Source: Smithella sp. (GTDB lineage: Bacteria > Desulfobacterota > Syntrophia > Syntrophales > Smithellaceae). From it: a stretch of DNA of 64,000 nt. Every line of letters begins with the position of its first letter. The first letter of the stretch is position 1. The stretch covers positions 1-64,000 of the forward strand of contig SCVW01000046.1 of the NCBI GenBank assembly GCA_007244375.1, read 5' to 3'. The translations under genes and the position numbers were made by a program. Below the pieces are notes generated by a model. It had not been told where the DNA came from, did not search any database, and was given only the letters and a program-made list of their open reading frames with translations. Below, piece by piece: positions 1 through 8,361 of this stretch.

Positions 1-320
1 GGAGTTTATCAGTAATGCTATGGATGAATGGGCATACAACCGGAAAGTGAAGCTGCATTTTATCAGACCGGGGAAACCGGTGGATAATGCCTTTATGGAA
101 AGTTTCAACGCCCGGCTCAGAGAAGAATGTTTGAACATCAACTGGTTTAGAAGCATAGAACATGCAAGAGAAGTGATTGAAGCATGGCGTATAGATTACA
201 ACGAAACCCGGCCGCACAGTACGCTGGGCTTTCTCACGCCAAAGGAATTTGCACAAAAAGAGGAAACTATGTTATTGGAAAACTCTAATTCAAGATGGCA
301 CTACAACTGGGGGTAGTCCA
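1..320 (+). mobile_element. IS3-family insertion sequence, right end only
   Basis: The window opens inside an IS3-type element. The DDE transposase ends at 316, and the sequence ...GGGGGTAGTCCA ends at 320 with the terminal CA expected of IS3-family right ends (family ends are TG...CA). Read on the other strand, the putative inverted repeat begins TGGACTACCCCCAGTTGTAG. The left end lies outside the window, so neither the inverted-repeat match nor the target duplication can be checked. Sequence after 320 belongs to a decayed integrase, which supports 320 as the boundary. Confidence 0.7.
2..316 (+). CDS. IS3-family transposase (OrfB), C-terminal part
   Basis: This is the C-terminal ~104 residues of an IS3/IS150-type integrase-like transposase. 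The frame is open to the left edge (codons for Glu-Phe-Ile-Ser-Asn-Ala precede the Met at 20), so the Met at 20 is internal. Visible family motifs are RPGKPVDNAFMESFN, containing the last catalytic Glu of the DDE triad, then REECLNINWF and the typical tail ETRPHSTLGFLTPKEF. The protein would catalyse cut-and-paste/copy-out transposition together with OrfA, which is outside the window. The N-terminal catalytic Asp residues are not visible, so activity cannot be judged. Confidence 0.9.
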   Translation, partial: EFISNAMDEWAYNRKVKLHFIRPGKPVDNAFMESFNARLREECLNINWFRSIEHAREVIEAWRIDYNETRPHSTLGFLTPKEFAQKEETMLLENSNSRWHYNWG

Positions 321-593
321 TTACTGCAAAATAAAATTCGATATGATTTCCTTCAAAATCTCAGACATCCTGCCATTGGGCTAATGTCCGGTTATCGCGG
401 TAGGGCCGTTTAACCGGATAAGCGCGCATATTCATCCATTAACATCACAATGGATGGATATGGTCATTTGTTTAATGATATGAATTTTACTAGACAGCAA
501 GTTTAGCTTTTAGAAGATTTTTTTCGCTCCGTTAGAAAACCGTTAGAAGAGGGCAATAAAAAAGGTTTAAAAGAGAGTGCAGTCAACTTCTAA
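321..593 (+). pseudogene. Decayed tyrosine recombinase (phage-type integrase), C-terminal remnant
   Basis: Reading frame from 321 shows pieces of a tyrosine-recombinase catalytic domain. An LRH triplet sits at 360-368 (compare the family's DLRHT box). A C-terminal box follows at 429-470 containing SSINITMDGYGHLF, whose Tyr at 459-461 matches the nucleophile position. A charged tail then reads on to a TAA at 591-593. The frame is broken by TAA at 411-413 and TAG at 504-506, and the spacing between the LRH and YGH boxes is shorter than normal, so material is missing. The 5' part was removed or displaced at the IS3 end at 320. The remnant ends 16 bp from the 3' end of tRNA-Leu, the usual place for an integrase beside its attachment site. 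Confidence 0.75.
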
Positions 594-609
594 ACCCTTG
601 ATATTCTAG

Positions 610-696
610 TGGTGCCGAAGCCGGGATTTGAACCCGGACAGGCGCACGCCCACTAGACCCTGAACCTAGCGCGTCTACCAATTCCGCCACTTCGGC
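610..696 (-). tRNA. tRNA-Leu (anticodon CAG)
   Basis: The reverse strand reads GCCGAAG...CTTCGGC with discriminator A and an encoded CCA (610-612), a perfect 7 bp acceptor stem. The D-arm region GGCGGAATTGGTAGACGC is typical of bacterial leucine tRNAs. The anticodon loop TTCAGGG sits in a 5 bp stem, giving anticodon CAG for CUG codons. A long variable arm follows and the T-loop is GGTTCAAATCC. Total 87 nt fits class II tRNA. The 3' end faces the integrase remnant, consistent with use as an attachment site. Confidence 0.95.
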
Positions 697-812
697 ACTT
701 GAGAGAGTGCACTATACCTATCAACATATTATTGTCAAGATAAAATGAGCTTGAATTTAATCCCGAAAATGCTATGTTAGCACGCTAATTATTTTAGTGG
801 TTATTAGAAAAA

Positions 813-1745
813 ATGATTATATTTAAGGGAATAGAAAGCATAACTGAAGATTTTTGTGGATCGTTTGTCACGATTGGAAATTTTGACGGTGTACATCTAA
901 GCCATCAGTTCATTTGCAGTAAACTTGCATCCGAGGCGAAAAAAGCAGTTACAAAATCGCTGGTTATTACTTTTGATCCGCATCCGAAAATGATTCTTCA
1001 TCCGGATATTCGTCCTTTTTACATGATTACAACCCTTGAGGAAAAACTAAAATTACTCGAGAATTGCGGGATTGATGGAACGCTGGTAATACCTTTTACT
1101 CTGGATTACTCTCATGTTACTGCTGAACAATTTGTCCGGGACTTTCTCGGAAAGAAATTGGCCATTAAAAAAATTATTGTCGGTCATGATTACACCTTTG
1201 GTGAAGGTAAAAAAGGAAACAGTGATTATTTGATTTCCTGTGGAGATGAAATAGGCTTTGCAGTTGAAGTTGTTGATGCTTTTAAAGTAGGTGATAATAT
1301 AATCAGCAGCACATTGATTAGAACATTGATTCTGAAAGGTGACTTTAAAACTGTAACTGATTTACTGGGAAGATGTTATAATGTTGCCGGTGTTGTGGTT
1401 TCAGGGAAAGGGCGCGGCATTGGACTTGGTTTTCCTACGGCAAATATAAAGCCGGAGAAAGAATTGTTGCCGCCTCCGGGAATATATGCCGCATTTGCGA
1501 ATGTTGAAGGAAAACGCTTTATGGCGGCTTTGAATATCGGCGAAAAACCAACCTTTGCTGATTATACTTTTACGTTTGAAGTTTATCTGCTTGATTTTTC
1601 AGGTGATCTAAGAGGCAAAAGGTTAAATACCGAGTTTGTGGAGAAGATTAGGGACATTATCAAATTCGATAGCCCCGAAAAATTGAAGAAACAAATCGCT
1701 GCTGACGTAGATAAAGTGAGATCAATGTTACATAAAAGTATTTGA
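813..1745 (+). CDS. ribF: Bifunctional riboflavin kinase / FAD synthetase
   Basis: The protein phosphorylates riboflavin to FMN and adenylylates FMN to FAD in the cytoplasm. The 310 residues match the usual RibF length. The N-terminal FAD synthetase (nucleotidyltransferase) half shows GNFDGVH at residues 22-28, FDPHP at 54-58 and the ISSTLIR box at 164-170. The C-terminal riboflavin kinase half shows GKGRG at 198-202 and GFPTAN at 206-211. No good Shine-Dalgarno is visible before the ATG, but the next gene, asd, follows after 35 bp with a strong one, so the two may be co-transcribed. No FMN riboswitch was recognised in the 116 bp between tRNA-Leu and the start. Confidence 0.95.
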   Translation: MIIFKGIESITEDFCGSFVTIGNFDGVHLSHQFICSKLASEAKKAVTKSLVITFDPHPKMILHPDIRPFYMITTLEEKLKLLENCGIDGTLVIPFTLDYSHVTAEQFVRDFLGKKLAIKKIIVGHDYTFGEGKKGNSDYLISCGDEIGFAVEVVDAFKVGDNIISSTLIRTLILKGDFKTVTDLLGRCYNVAGVVVSGKGRGIGLGFPTANIKPEKELLPPPGIYAAFANVEGKRFMAALNIGEKPTFADYTFTFEVYLLDFSGDLRGKRLNTEFVEKIRDIIKFDSPEKLKKQIAADVDKVRSMLHKSI

Positions 1746-1780
1746 AATAAAAAGGAAATTTTAATGGAGGTCAGGAAGAA

Positions 1781-2863
1781 ATGTTAAAGATTGCTATTGT
1801 CGGCGCAACCGGAATAGTCGGCCAACAGGCTATTGTCAGTTTGCTTGGACATCCCTGGTTTAAAATCACCAAGCTTGTTGCTTCGGAGCGCTCGGCAAAT
1901 AAAAAATATATAGATGCTCTGAAAGACGCTAACGGTTCGATCCGCTGGTGGTGTCCTGAGGAACTTCCCGCGCATATCGCTAGCATGGTTGTGGAGGAAG
2001 CGGCAATCTTCGACCCTACATCCGTGGATATAATTTTTTCAACCATGGATGCGGGACCGGCGAAGGAACTGGAACCAAAATACGCCAAGACCACACCGGT
2101 TATCAGCACCGCTTCGGCGTTTCGTTATGAAGATGATACTCCCATTCTTGTGGGCGGAGTGAATATGGATCACGCGGCCCTGCTTGCCGTTCAACAGAAG
2201 AACCGTGGCTGGAAGGGATTCATTTCGCCCAAATCCAATTGTACTATAGTCGGACTGGTTGTTTCTTTGAAACCAATTCTGGATAAGTACGGCGTCAAAC
2301 AAGTGGTGGCGACATCGCTTCAGGCTATGTCCGGCGCAGGTAGGACGCCGGGACTTTCTGCAATGGATATGATGGAAAATGTTATTCCATACATTTCAGG
2401 TGAAGAACCGAAAGTGGAAACCGAACCACAGAAGATACTGGGTAAATTGACAGGTAAAACCATTAAGAACGCGTCTTTCGGTATAACGGCCACCTGCACC
2501 CGCGTGCCAGTGATTGACGGTCATATGGTATGTGCCTTTGTGCAGACAGAAAAACCCTGCTCGCCGGAGGATGTCAAAAAAGCTATGATGAATTACGGTA
2601 AGGATTTCGCTGAATTGCATCTGCCGAGTTCACCGGCGCACCTGATTGATGTTACCGATGATCCTTTCCGTCCACAGCCGCGTATGGACAGGGACAAAGG
2701 CGGCGGCATGACCGTTACTGTAGGACGAATTCGCAAGGATCCGATTATTGAAAACGGGATCAAGTATGTGTGTCTGGCACATAACACGAAGATAGGTGCG
2801 GCCAAAGGTGCTCTGCAAACTGCAGAATATCTGGTGAAGCATTACTTAAAACTGGTTAAATGA
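1781..2863 (+). CDS. asd: Aspartate-semialdehyde dehydrogenase, archaeal/fungal-type
   Basis: The enzyme reduces 4-aspartyl phosphate to aspartate semialdehyde with NADPH, feeding lysine/DAP, threonine and methionine synthesis. It is 360 residues with the nucleotide-binding GATGIVG at 8-14, catalytic Cys154 in SNCT, and the likely active-site His248 in the DGH triplet. The SNCT context and overall pattern resemble the archaeal/fungal branch of ASADH more than the common bacterial branch. Related malonyl/succinyl-CoA reductases of thermophilic archaea share this fold, so substrate is inferred. Start is fixed by GGAGG/AGGAAG just upstream of the ATG. Downstream lies a strong hairpin and a convergent gene. 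Confidence 0.88.
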   Translation: MLKIAIVGATGIVGQQAIVSLLGHPWFKITKLVASERSANKKYIDALKDANGSIRWWCPEELPAHIASMVVEEAAIFDPTSVDIIFSTMDAGPAKELEPKYAKTTPVISTASAFRYEDDTPILVGGVNMDHAALLAVQQKNRGWKGFISPKSNCTIVGLVVSLKPILDKYGVKQVVATSLQAMSGAGRTPGLSAMDMMENVIPYISGEEPKVETEPQKILGKLTGKTIKNASFGITATCTRVPVIDGHMVCAFVQTEKPCSPEDVKKAMMNYGKDFAELHLPSSPAHLIDVTDDPFRPQPRMDRDKGGGMTVTVGRIRKDPIIENGIKYVCLAHNTKIGAAKGALQTAEYLVKHYLKLVK

Positions 2864-2870
2864 TTTGGCT

Positions 2871-2901
2871 GACCGCGGCGTTGATTAGAAACGCCGCGGT
2901 C
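2871..2901. terminator. Strong hairpin between convergent genes
   Basis: The 12 bp arms 2871-2882 and 2890-2901 (GACCGCGGCGTT / AACGCCGCGGTC) pair perfectly around a 7 nt loop. It starts 8 bp after the asd stop and lies 6 bp before the end of the convergent gene. There is no clean T-run on either side, so it is terminator-like rather than a textbook intrinsic terminator. Confidence 0.65.
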
Positions 2902-2906
2902 AATAG

Positions 2907-3422
2907 TTATAAGAATATCCTATATTCCCCTTCGCATCTTCCTTTCGTGTGCATGATACATTTATCAATAACAGGCGTTATCTCATATTTTATGCCGAGT
3001 GTATCAAGCCAGGAATTGATACGTATTAGTATACCGCACTTATAATCATCCAGAAGCCCCAAGCTTTTTATACCATCATAAGCGAAACACTTATTCCATT
3101 TCCATGATAACACTCCCTCCGGTGTTGCCGAATAGGTAAAATCCATGAAGTCACCCTTAACGATTTCCATGGCCGTTTCCATAATAGCCATCAGTTCTTC
3201 GATTGTCTCAATTTTTTTATCTTTTGGAATTCCCAACAATTTTCGTATTCTCTGAATTTCTATGGAAGCCATTGATTTTACAGCAGCCTGATTTATGGTG
3301 TTCATTTTATCAATTCCGCATTCATTAACACAGTGATATAACCACATAGCATCATGCGTCATCCAGTTTTTGATCAGTAATTCTTTTAAATCAGCTTTAT
3401 CAATTTTTTCGAAGATACTCAT
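2907..3422 (-). CDS. Conserved hypothetical protein, ATC-hydrolase-like / DUF6125-like
   Basis: A soluble 171-residue protein without signal peptide or membrane segment. The pattern of an N-terminal helical part (LLIKNWMTHDAMWLYHC), a middle helix pair and a C-terminal Cys-containing tail (CIMHTKGRCEGEYR) recalls the L-2-amino-thiazoline-4-carboxylate hydrolase-like family often annotated DUF6125 in Desulfobacterota. This assignment is from memory of the pattern and is not secure; no substrate is claimed. It is transcribed divergently from a TetR gene, with a 23 bp-arm palindrome in between, so it is the most likely target of that regulator. A GGGGG Shine-Dalgarno supports the ATG at 3422. 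Confidence 0.5.
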   Translation of the reverse strand: MSIFEKIDKADLKELLIKNWMTHDAMWLYHCVNECGIDKMNTINQAAVKSMASIEIQRIRKLLGIPKDKKIETIEELMAIMETAMEIVKGDFMDFTYSATPEGVLSWKWNKCFAYDGIKSLGLLDDYKCGILIRINSWLDTLGIKYEITPVIDKCIMHTKGRCEGEYRIFL

Positions 3423-3499
3423 TAGTTATAACCCCCTTAATTTATTTACTGTCTACCGATAGAAAAGTTATTGAGAAAAAAACAATTACTATATAATAT

Positions 3500-3548
3500 A
3501 AAACATAATAAAATACTAGAATATGATTCTATTATTTTATTATGTTTT
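3500..3548. promoter_or_regulatory. Long near-perfect palindrome, candidate TetR operator
   Basis: Arms 3500-3522 and 3526-3548 (outer end AAAACATAATAAAATA) are inverted repeats with a single mismatch around a 3 bp centre. The element lies between the divergent genes at 3422 (-) and 3585 (+), 36 bp before the TetR ATG. Symmetry and position fit an autoregulatory operator for the adjacent TetR protein. It is all AT-rich, so chance symmetry is a little more likely than for mixed sequence, but 22 of 23 paired positions is well beyond background. Confidence 0.6.
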
Positions 3549-3584
3549 GTCAATAAAAAAATTTTTTTAGAAGTAATAATTCTT

Positions 3585-4187
3585 ATGAAAAGGTTTAAGT
3601 CAGAACATTACAGTTCGGCATCGCGGAAACTTAAAATAATAAAATCCGCCCTTGAGTGTTTCAATGAAAATGGTTTTACACAGACAAGCATCGGAGATGT
3701 TTGTAAAAAATCAAAAACCAGTGTCGGGAGCGTCTATCATCATTTTAAATCAAAAGAGCAACTTGCTGCCGCAGTATACCTGGAAGGAATACGACAATAC
3801 CAGCAGGGGTTCATAAGAGCACTTGAAAAATGTAAAACGGCAAAAGAAGGAATTGAAAATATTATACGTTTTCATTTGGATTGGGTTCATAACCATCAAG
3901 ACTGGTCAAGATACCTTTTCCATAACCGATATGCAGAATTTATGATTAGTGCTGAGGTTGATTTTGAAATATTAAATGAAGAATATTACACAAAAATCGC
4001 AATTTGGTTCAAAAAACACATTGAATTAGGCAATATTCGAAAGTTACCCTCTGATCTTTATTCAAGTATTATAATGGGACCTTGCCAGGAGTACACACGC
4101 ATTTTTTTGTCAGGAAAAAATTCGTCCAACGTAGATACTGCTTCATCAGTTATTTCTTCTGCTGTATGGCGAGCATTGTGCTCATAA
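3585..4187 (+). CDS. TetR/AcrR-family transcriptional regulator
   Basis: A TetR-type repressor of about 200 residues. The N-terminal helix-turn-helix is evident in ALECFNENGF, then DVCKKSKTSVGSVYHHF and KSKEQLAAAV, the canonical recognition-helix pattern. The C-terminal ligand-binding domain is divergent and its ligand cannot be inferred. A longer frame opens at 3471 but would run through the palindrome; the ATG at 3585 gives the normal family start, a few residues before the HTH. Probably regulates itself and the divergent gene at 2907-3422. Confidence 0.85.
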   Translation: MKRFKSEHYSSASRKLKIIKSALECFNENGFTQTSIGDVCKKSKTSVGSVYHHFKSKEQLAAAVYLEGIRQYQQGFIRALEKCKTAKEGIENIIRFHLDWVHNHQDWSRYLFHNRYAEFMISAEVDFEILNEEYYTKIAIWFKKHIELGNIRKLPSDLYSSIIMGPCQEYTRIFLSGKNSSNVDTASSVISSAVWRALCS

Positions 4188-4247
4188 ATTATTGTAATAA
4201 ATGAATTGTCTTTTTAAAAAAAAGATCATACTGAGGAAAATCGAGAA

Positions 4248-5810
4248 TTGGCCATGTTGAATGACATAGACGCTAGTATTTTTAAAAAAAAGCTCGTCGT
4301 TTATATTTTTTTAACAATTGTTATTCTAGCCGTCTACTGGCAGGTGAACCATTTTGATTTTACCAATATCGATGATCCCGTTTATGTAACAGAAAACATT
4401 TATGTTCAATCCGGAATCACTCTCGATGGAATTCGCTGGGCATTCAGCACAACCCATGCCGAATTCTGGCATCCTCTGACTTGGCTTTCCCTGATGCTTG
4501 ATTACCAGTTTTACGGTTTGAATGCCGGCGGTTATCATCTAACTAACCTTATCTTGCACATTTTCAGTACACTGATGCTTTTCTGGCTTTTCCGCCGCAT
4601 GACGCAAAAGATGTGGCGGAGCGCTTTTGTGGCCGCATTTTTCGCACTTCATCCGCTGCATGTGGAGTCGGTTGCCTGGATTGCCGAGCGCAAAGATGTT
4701 TTGAGTGCGTTTTTCTTCATGCTGACTCTATGTTTGTATGTTTATTACACGGAAAAGCCGGATATAAAAAAATATTTGCTGGTTGTTTTTTGCTTTGCTT
4801 GTGGATTGATGAGCAAGCCTATAGTTGTTACGCTGCCTGTAGTCATGATTCTTCTCGATTATTGGCCATTGAAACGTCTGTGGCGGTTACGGGAAAAAAT
4901 ACCTTTCACTGTGTTGTCGGTTGTTGTTTGCGTCGTCACATTTTATACCCAATACAAGCCATTTGTAAAAGATTTTCCATTAAATTCCAGGGTTGCCAAT
5001 GCGTTAGTTTCGTTCGTTACTTATCTGGAAAAAACGTTTTGGCCTCATAATCTGGCTGTTTTTTATCCTTTCGTAGATAAACTTCCTGTTTGCCAGGTCT
5101 TGGGTTCTGCTATACTGATTATCGTCATCAGCGTTGCCGTAGTTACCGTGGCAAAAAAATTACCATGTCTTCTTGTCGGATGGCTCTGGTATGTAACAAT
5201 TCTTCTACCGGTTATTGGAATTGTTCAGGTGGGAAATCACTCGGTGGCCGATCGTTATATGTATTTACCTTTAATAGGCATCGGTATCATGATGGCCTGG
5301 GGCATGCCGCTTTTATTCCAAGACATAAAGATACGTAAAAATATTTTATTCCCGGCAGGAATAGCCACCATTGCAATCCTGGCTATTTTGACCTGGCAAC
5401 AGTGTGGCTATTGGAAAAACAGCATTATTCTTTTTAGCCGTGCATTACAGGTAACAAGTAATAATTATATTGCTTACAACAATCGTGGAGTCGATTACGA
5501 TGAAGTCGAACGCTATCAGGAGGCCATAAAGGATTACAATGAAGCCATCAGTCTGATGCCAAATTATCAAGAGGCCTATAATAATCGGGGTATTTCTTAT
5601 GGAAAGCTGGGCAGATATCAGCTGGCAATCAACGATTTCAATAAAATTATCGATCTGAATCCTAATCATGTAAAAGCTTATTACAATAGAGGGCTTGTTT
5701 ATTTTATTGAAGGCAATAAAGAACTTGGTTGTCGCGATGCGCAAAAGGCGTGTATATTGGGAGACTGCAAATTGCTGGAATATGCAAAAAGTAGAAAATT
5801 CTGTTATTGA
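4248..5810 (+). CDS. Polytopic membrane protein with C-terminal TPR repeats (TMTC/DUF1736-like)
   Basis: A 520-residue integral membrane protein with roughly ten hydrophobic segments followed by about three tetratricopeptide repeats (residues ~404-505). The N-terminal loop contains the acidic NIDDPVYV (40-47) and then HPLHVESVAWIAERKDVLS, both characteristic of TMTC-like GT-C mannosyltransferase relatives and the many bacterial 'TPR domain' homologues. The fold suggests a lipid-linked-sugar transferase, but no bacterial substrate is known to me. Start choice: TTG 4248 has better spacing from GAGG (4233-4236) than ATG 4254. The ATP-grasp gene follows after 60 bp. Confidence 0.75.
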   Translation: MAMLNDIDASIFKKKLVVYIFLTIVILAVYWQVNHFDFTNIDDPVYVTENIYVQSGITLDGIRWAFSTTHAEFWHPLTWLSLMLDYQFYGLNAGGYHLTNLILHIFSTLMLFWLFRRMTQKMWRSAFVAAFFALHPLHVESVAWIAERKDVLSAFFFMLTLCLYVYYTEKPDIKKYLLVVFCFACGLMSKPIVVTLPVVMILLDYWPLKRLWRLREKIPFTVLSVVVCVVTFYTQYKPFVKDFPLNSRVANALVSFVTYLEKTFWPHNLAVFYPFVDKLPVCQVLGSAILIIVISVAVVTVAKKLPCLLVGWLWYVTILLPVIGIVQVGNHSVADRYMYLPLIGIGIMMAWGMPLLFQDIKIRKNILFPAGIATIAILAILTWQQCGYWKNSIILFSRALQVTSNNYIAYNNRGVDYDEVERYQEAIKDYNEAISLMPNYQEAYNNRGISYGKLGRYQLAINDFNKIIDLNPNHVKAYYNRGLVYFIEGNKELGCRDAQKACILGDCKLLEYAKSRKFCY

Positions 5811-5870
5811 TTTTTTGAGCAGCACGGCTAATAAGCATGTAAAAAGAAATAATCTTGTGGAGGTGGTGTG

Positions 5871-6920
5871 GTGTCGGTAGATATTCAGGCTGCAAGAATT
5901 CCGGTAGTTTTATTATACTGTGTTGATCCGCAATGGACTAATGACGAAAGAGATGAAGTGGTCAGTCAGTCAAAGCAGTTTGGCGATGCTCTTGCCCGAG
6001 TAGGCTATCCGGTATATTTCGTTGCAATTGCCGGTGATAATATTGCCGGTCAACTTCGTCCTTTCGATCCATCTGAATGTATAGTCTTTAACTGGTGCGA
6101 AGAGATTCCGGGTATTGAGCACAGTGAATGGCTGGTGGCAAAAAAGCTGGAGATGTCGGGTTATACTTTTACCGGTGCAAGTTCCGGCACTCTGGATCTG
6201 GCTCAAGATAAATATCGGGTAAAAGTAATCTTGGATAAAGCGGCAATTCCTACACCGGCCTGGCAGATTTTTAATTCACAATACAACGGCAGCTGGAATA
6301 TATTCCCGGCTATTGTTAAACCGCAGAACGAACATTGTTCAGCAGGCATTACGCCGGAATCAGTGGTAACTAATCCAAAGGAACTGAAAAATCGAATATC
6401 TTTTGTTTTAAAAACTTATTCCCAACCGGCGTTGGTTGAAGATTTTATTGACGGGCGTGAATTCCGTGTATCTGTTCTGGGAAATGAAACGCTGACATTT
6501 CTGCCTGTTGCGGAAATGGATTTCTCACTTTTTGGAAAAGCAGAAGACAGGCTTTGCACTTATGAAGCGAAATTCATTCCCGGTTCTCAACATTATGAAG
6601 AGATAAAAACGCTTTTGCCGGCTCCCCTGACCAATAATGAAATAGAAGTGCTGCAGAAGATCTGCAGTGAAACCTACAGAGCGACCGGTTGCCGGGATTA
6701 CGCCCGAATGGATGTACGGCTGCGGGGTAATGTATTTTATGTTTTGGATGTCAATCCCAACGCTGATATAAGTGTTGACGCGAGTATGGCGTGTGCCGCT
6801 GAAACGGCGGGGATAAGCTATGGACAACTGGGCAGTCTGATTATCAAAATGGCTGCGCAAAGGCATCCTGTATTTTCCACGCTTTTTGAATCCACTAATA
6901 AAGAGGGGAAAATTTTATAG
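5871..6920 (+). CDS. ATP-grasp ligase related to D-Ala-D-Ala ligase
   Basis: A ~349-residue cytoplasmic ATP-grasp enzyme. The middle and C-terminal parts show the family pattern: an IVKPQNEHCSAGI strand for ATP binding, LVEDFIDGREFRVSVLG, and the metal/ATP-binding YARMDVRLRG with DVNPNADIS near the end. The N-terminal third (VVLLYCVDP..., FNWCEEIPG) is Ddl-like but divergent. A peptide-ligase role on an unknown amino-acid substrate is inferred. It is unlikely to be the housekeeping Ddl because it sits apart from mur genes. GGAGG at 5859-5863 favours GTG 5871 over GTG 5868. Confidence 0.8.
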   Translation: MSVDIQAARIPVVLLYCVDPQWTNDERDEVVSQSKQFGDALARVGYPVYFVAIAGDNIAGQLRPFDPSECIVFNWCEEIPGIEHSEWLVAKKLEMSGYTFTGASSGTLDLAQDKYRVKVILDKAAIPTPAWQIFNSQYNGSWNIFPAIVKPQNEHCSAGITPESVVTNPKELKNRISFVLKTYSQPALVEDFIDGREFRVSVLGNETLTFLPVAEMDFSLFGKAEDRLCTYEAKFIPGSQHYEEIKTLLPAPLTNNEIEVLQKICSETYRATGCRDYARMDVRLRGNVFYVLDVNPNADISVDASMACAAETAGISYGQLGSLIIKMAAQRHPVFSTLFESTNKEGKIL

Positions 6921-6949
6921 TGAACGCTCCCTTTGGATTCTTAATTCAT

Positions 6950-7459
6950 TTAACTCTTGGGAAGCAGAGATTTGTAAATGGCAAGATCACTTGGCGAAAA
7001 GCAGCAGAATATTACTTCCTCTATCTTTGATGATTTCTGAACCAATTCAGATACTGTATCTACAGCAACTTTTGCTGCCAGTTCAATTGGGTACCCGTAT
7101 ATACCGGTGCTGATACTGGGGAAGGCAATTGTTTTAAATCCTTGTTTGTTGGCGATCGCTAAAGAATTCCGGTAACAGGAGGCTAGTATATCCGGTTCTC
7201 CTTTTTTCCCGCCCTTCCAGACCGGCCCTACCGTATGAATAACATATCGAGAGGGTAATTTATAGCCCTTTGTCAGTTTTGCGTCACCGGTTTTACATCC
7301 GCCAAGTTGGCGGCATTCTTTAAGTAGTTCCGGTCCGGCAGCGCGATGAATTGCGCCGTCGACTCCGCCCCCGCCAAGAAGTGATGAATTAGCCGCGTTG
7401 ACGATTACATCAACTGTCAGAGTAACAATGTTTGCCTGAATCGCGTGTAATCTGGTCAT
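6950..7459 (-). CDS. Macro-domain O-acetyl-ADP-ribose deacetylase-like protein
   Basis: A 169-residue single macro domain. Diagnostic motifs are [20 protein letters not shown] near residues 21-40, [22 protein letters not shown] in the middle, and [13 protein letters not shown] in the ADP-ribose binding loop. Family members such as YmdB/MacroD hydrolyse O-acetyl-ADP-ribose or mono-ADP-ribosyl groups. It stands alone, convergent with the ATP-grasp gene; no partner ADP-ribosyltransferase or sirtuin is visible in the window. Confidence 0.92.
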   Translation of the reverse strand: MTRLHAIQANIVTLTVDVIVNAANSSLLGGGGVDGAIHRAAGPELLKECRQLGGCKTGDAKLTKGYKLPSRYVIHTVGPVWKGGKKGEPDILASCYRNSLAIANKQGFKTIAFPSISTGIYGYPIELAAKVAVDTVSELVQKSSKIEEVIFCCFSPSDLAIYKSLLPKS

Positions 7460-7502
7460 AAGTTATCTTTGCCTCATTTAATATTGTACGGTAGCGCACC
7501 AA

Positions 7503-8159
7503 TCAAAAAGGGCGGTTCATTATATGGTAATGTCTCAAAAAACCAATAGGGGCTTTAATTTCCAATTTTAAATTTCCTTTTTGAAGAAATTTATCGCAAT
7601 AAATTTCTTCGACTTTTCGATCACAGTCGTGGACAAATATATCTCCTGAATTCCTGATTAATTTTGATGAAAGAAAAATACTTTTCATTCTGCCCGGATT
7701 CTCGTTATTCCAACCAGCGGGAGCGTCTACCAGGATAACATCCCACGCTTCTTTTTCCACATCATCCGGTAAAGTCATTTCCAGTAAAGATTCATTTTTA
7801 AGCATGGTCTTCCAATCTTTCCTTTGGGTCTCATAATTTACCAGAAAAGCTTTAATTTTTTTTGATTTCTCTGTAATTTTTTGAAACCACTCCTTATTAT
7901 CTTCGAGGAAAACAGTAATTCCTTTTCGATTAAGACTTGTCCAGAAAGAACTATCATTTCCCAAACCAAACACTAACAATTTGCAGGGAGTTTTTCTTTT
8001 GATAGTTTTGCAAATAACTTTTATTTGTAAAGTGCTAAGTTGAATACCGTTGAGTTTTCTCATTAATAAAATATTAAACCGTGAAGTCCAGACTCCGGTT
8101 AATATAATACTCGGCCGTGCAAGATTTTGTTTAATAAATTCTTTAAGAATAGTTTTCAC
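7503..8159 (-). CDS. DUF579-family methyltransferase (plant xylan GXMT/IRX15-like), bacterial
   Basis: A 218-residue protein whose motif order matches plant glucuronoxylan 4-O-methyltransferase/IRX15 proteins (DUF579, PF04669). It shows LVFGLGNDSSFWTSLN (62-77; SAM-binding glycine loop), VFLED (83-87), WDVILVDAPAGW (139-150), PGRM (155-158) and FVHDCDRKVEE (175-185). In plants this family adds 4-O-methyl groups to glucuronic acid on xylan or supports xylan synthesis. In this bacterium a polysaccharide O-methyltransferase is plausible but unproven. It has no signal anchor, unlike the Golgi plant enzymes. It is monocistronic, 43 bp upstream of the macro-domain gene on the same strand. Confidence 0.75.
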   Translation of the reverse strand: MKTILKEFIKQNLARPSIILTGVWTSRFNILLMRKLNGIQLSTLQIKVICKTIKRKTPCKLLVFGLGNDSSFWTSLNRKGITVFLEDNKEWFQKITEKSKKIKAFLVNYETQRKDWKTMLKNESLLEMTLPDDVEKEAWDVILVDAPAGWNNENPGRMKSIFLSSKLIRNSGDIFVHDCDRKVEEIYCDKFLQKGNLKLEIKAPIGFLRHYHIMNRPF

Positions 8160-8361
8160 AATTTAGTCTGTAAATATTGATGACAATGAAACATAAAATT
8201 ACATGTTAACTTGATATCTCAACAGTGTTGTAAGTATACTTTATTCCTTAGAAAATTAAAATATAAATCTGTTTCAAAAATCAGAAGAAAACAAATTCAA
8301 GTTCCTTGTATTTTGTGATATCCAGGTATCATAAATTACTCACCGTCGGGATTTGTTAACC

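Noticed and set aside
4613-5050. Plus-strand open frame of 145 codons inside the TMTC-like gene
   Set aside because: Alternative frame of a well-supported membrane protein gene; no ribosome site or motif.
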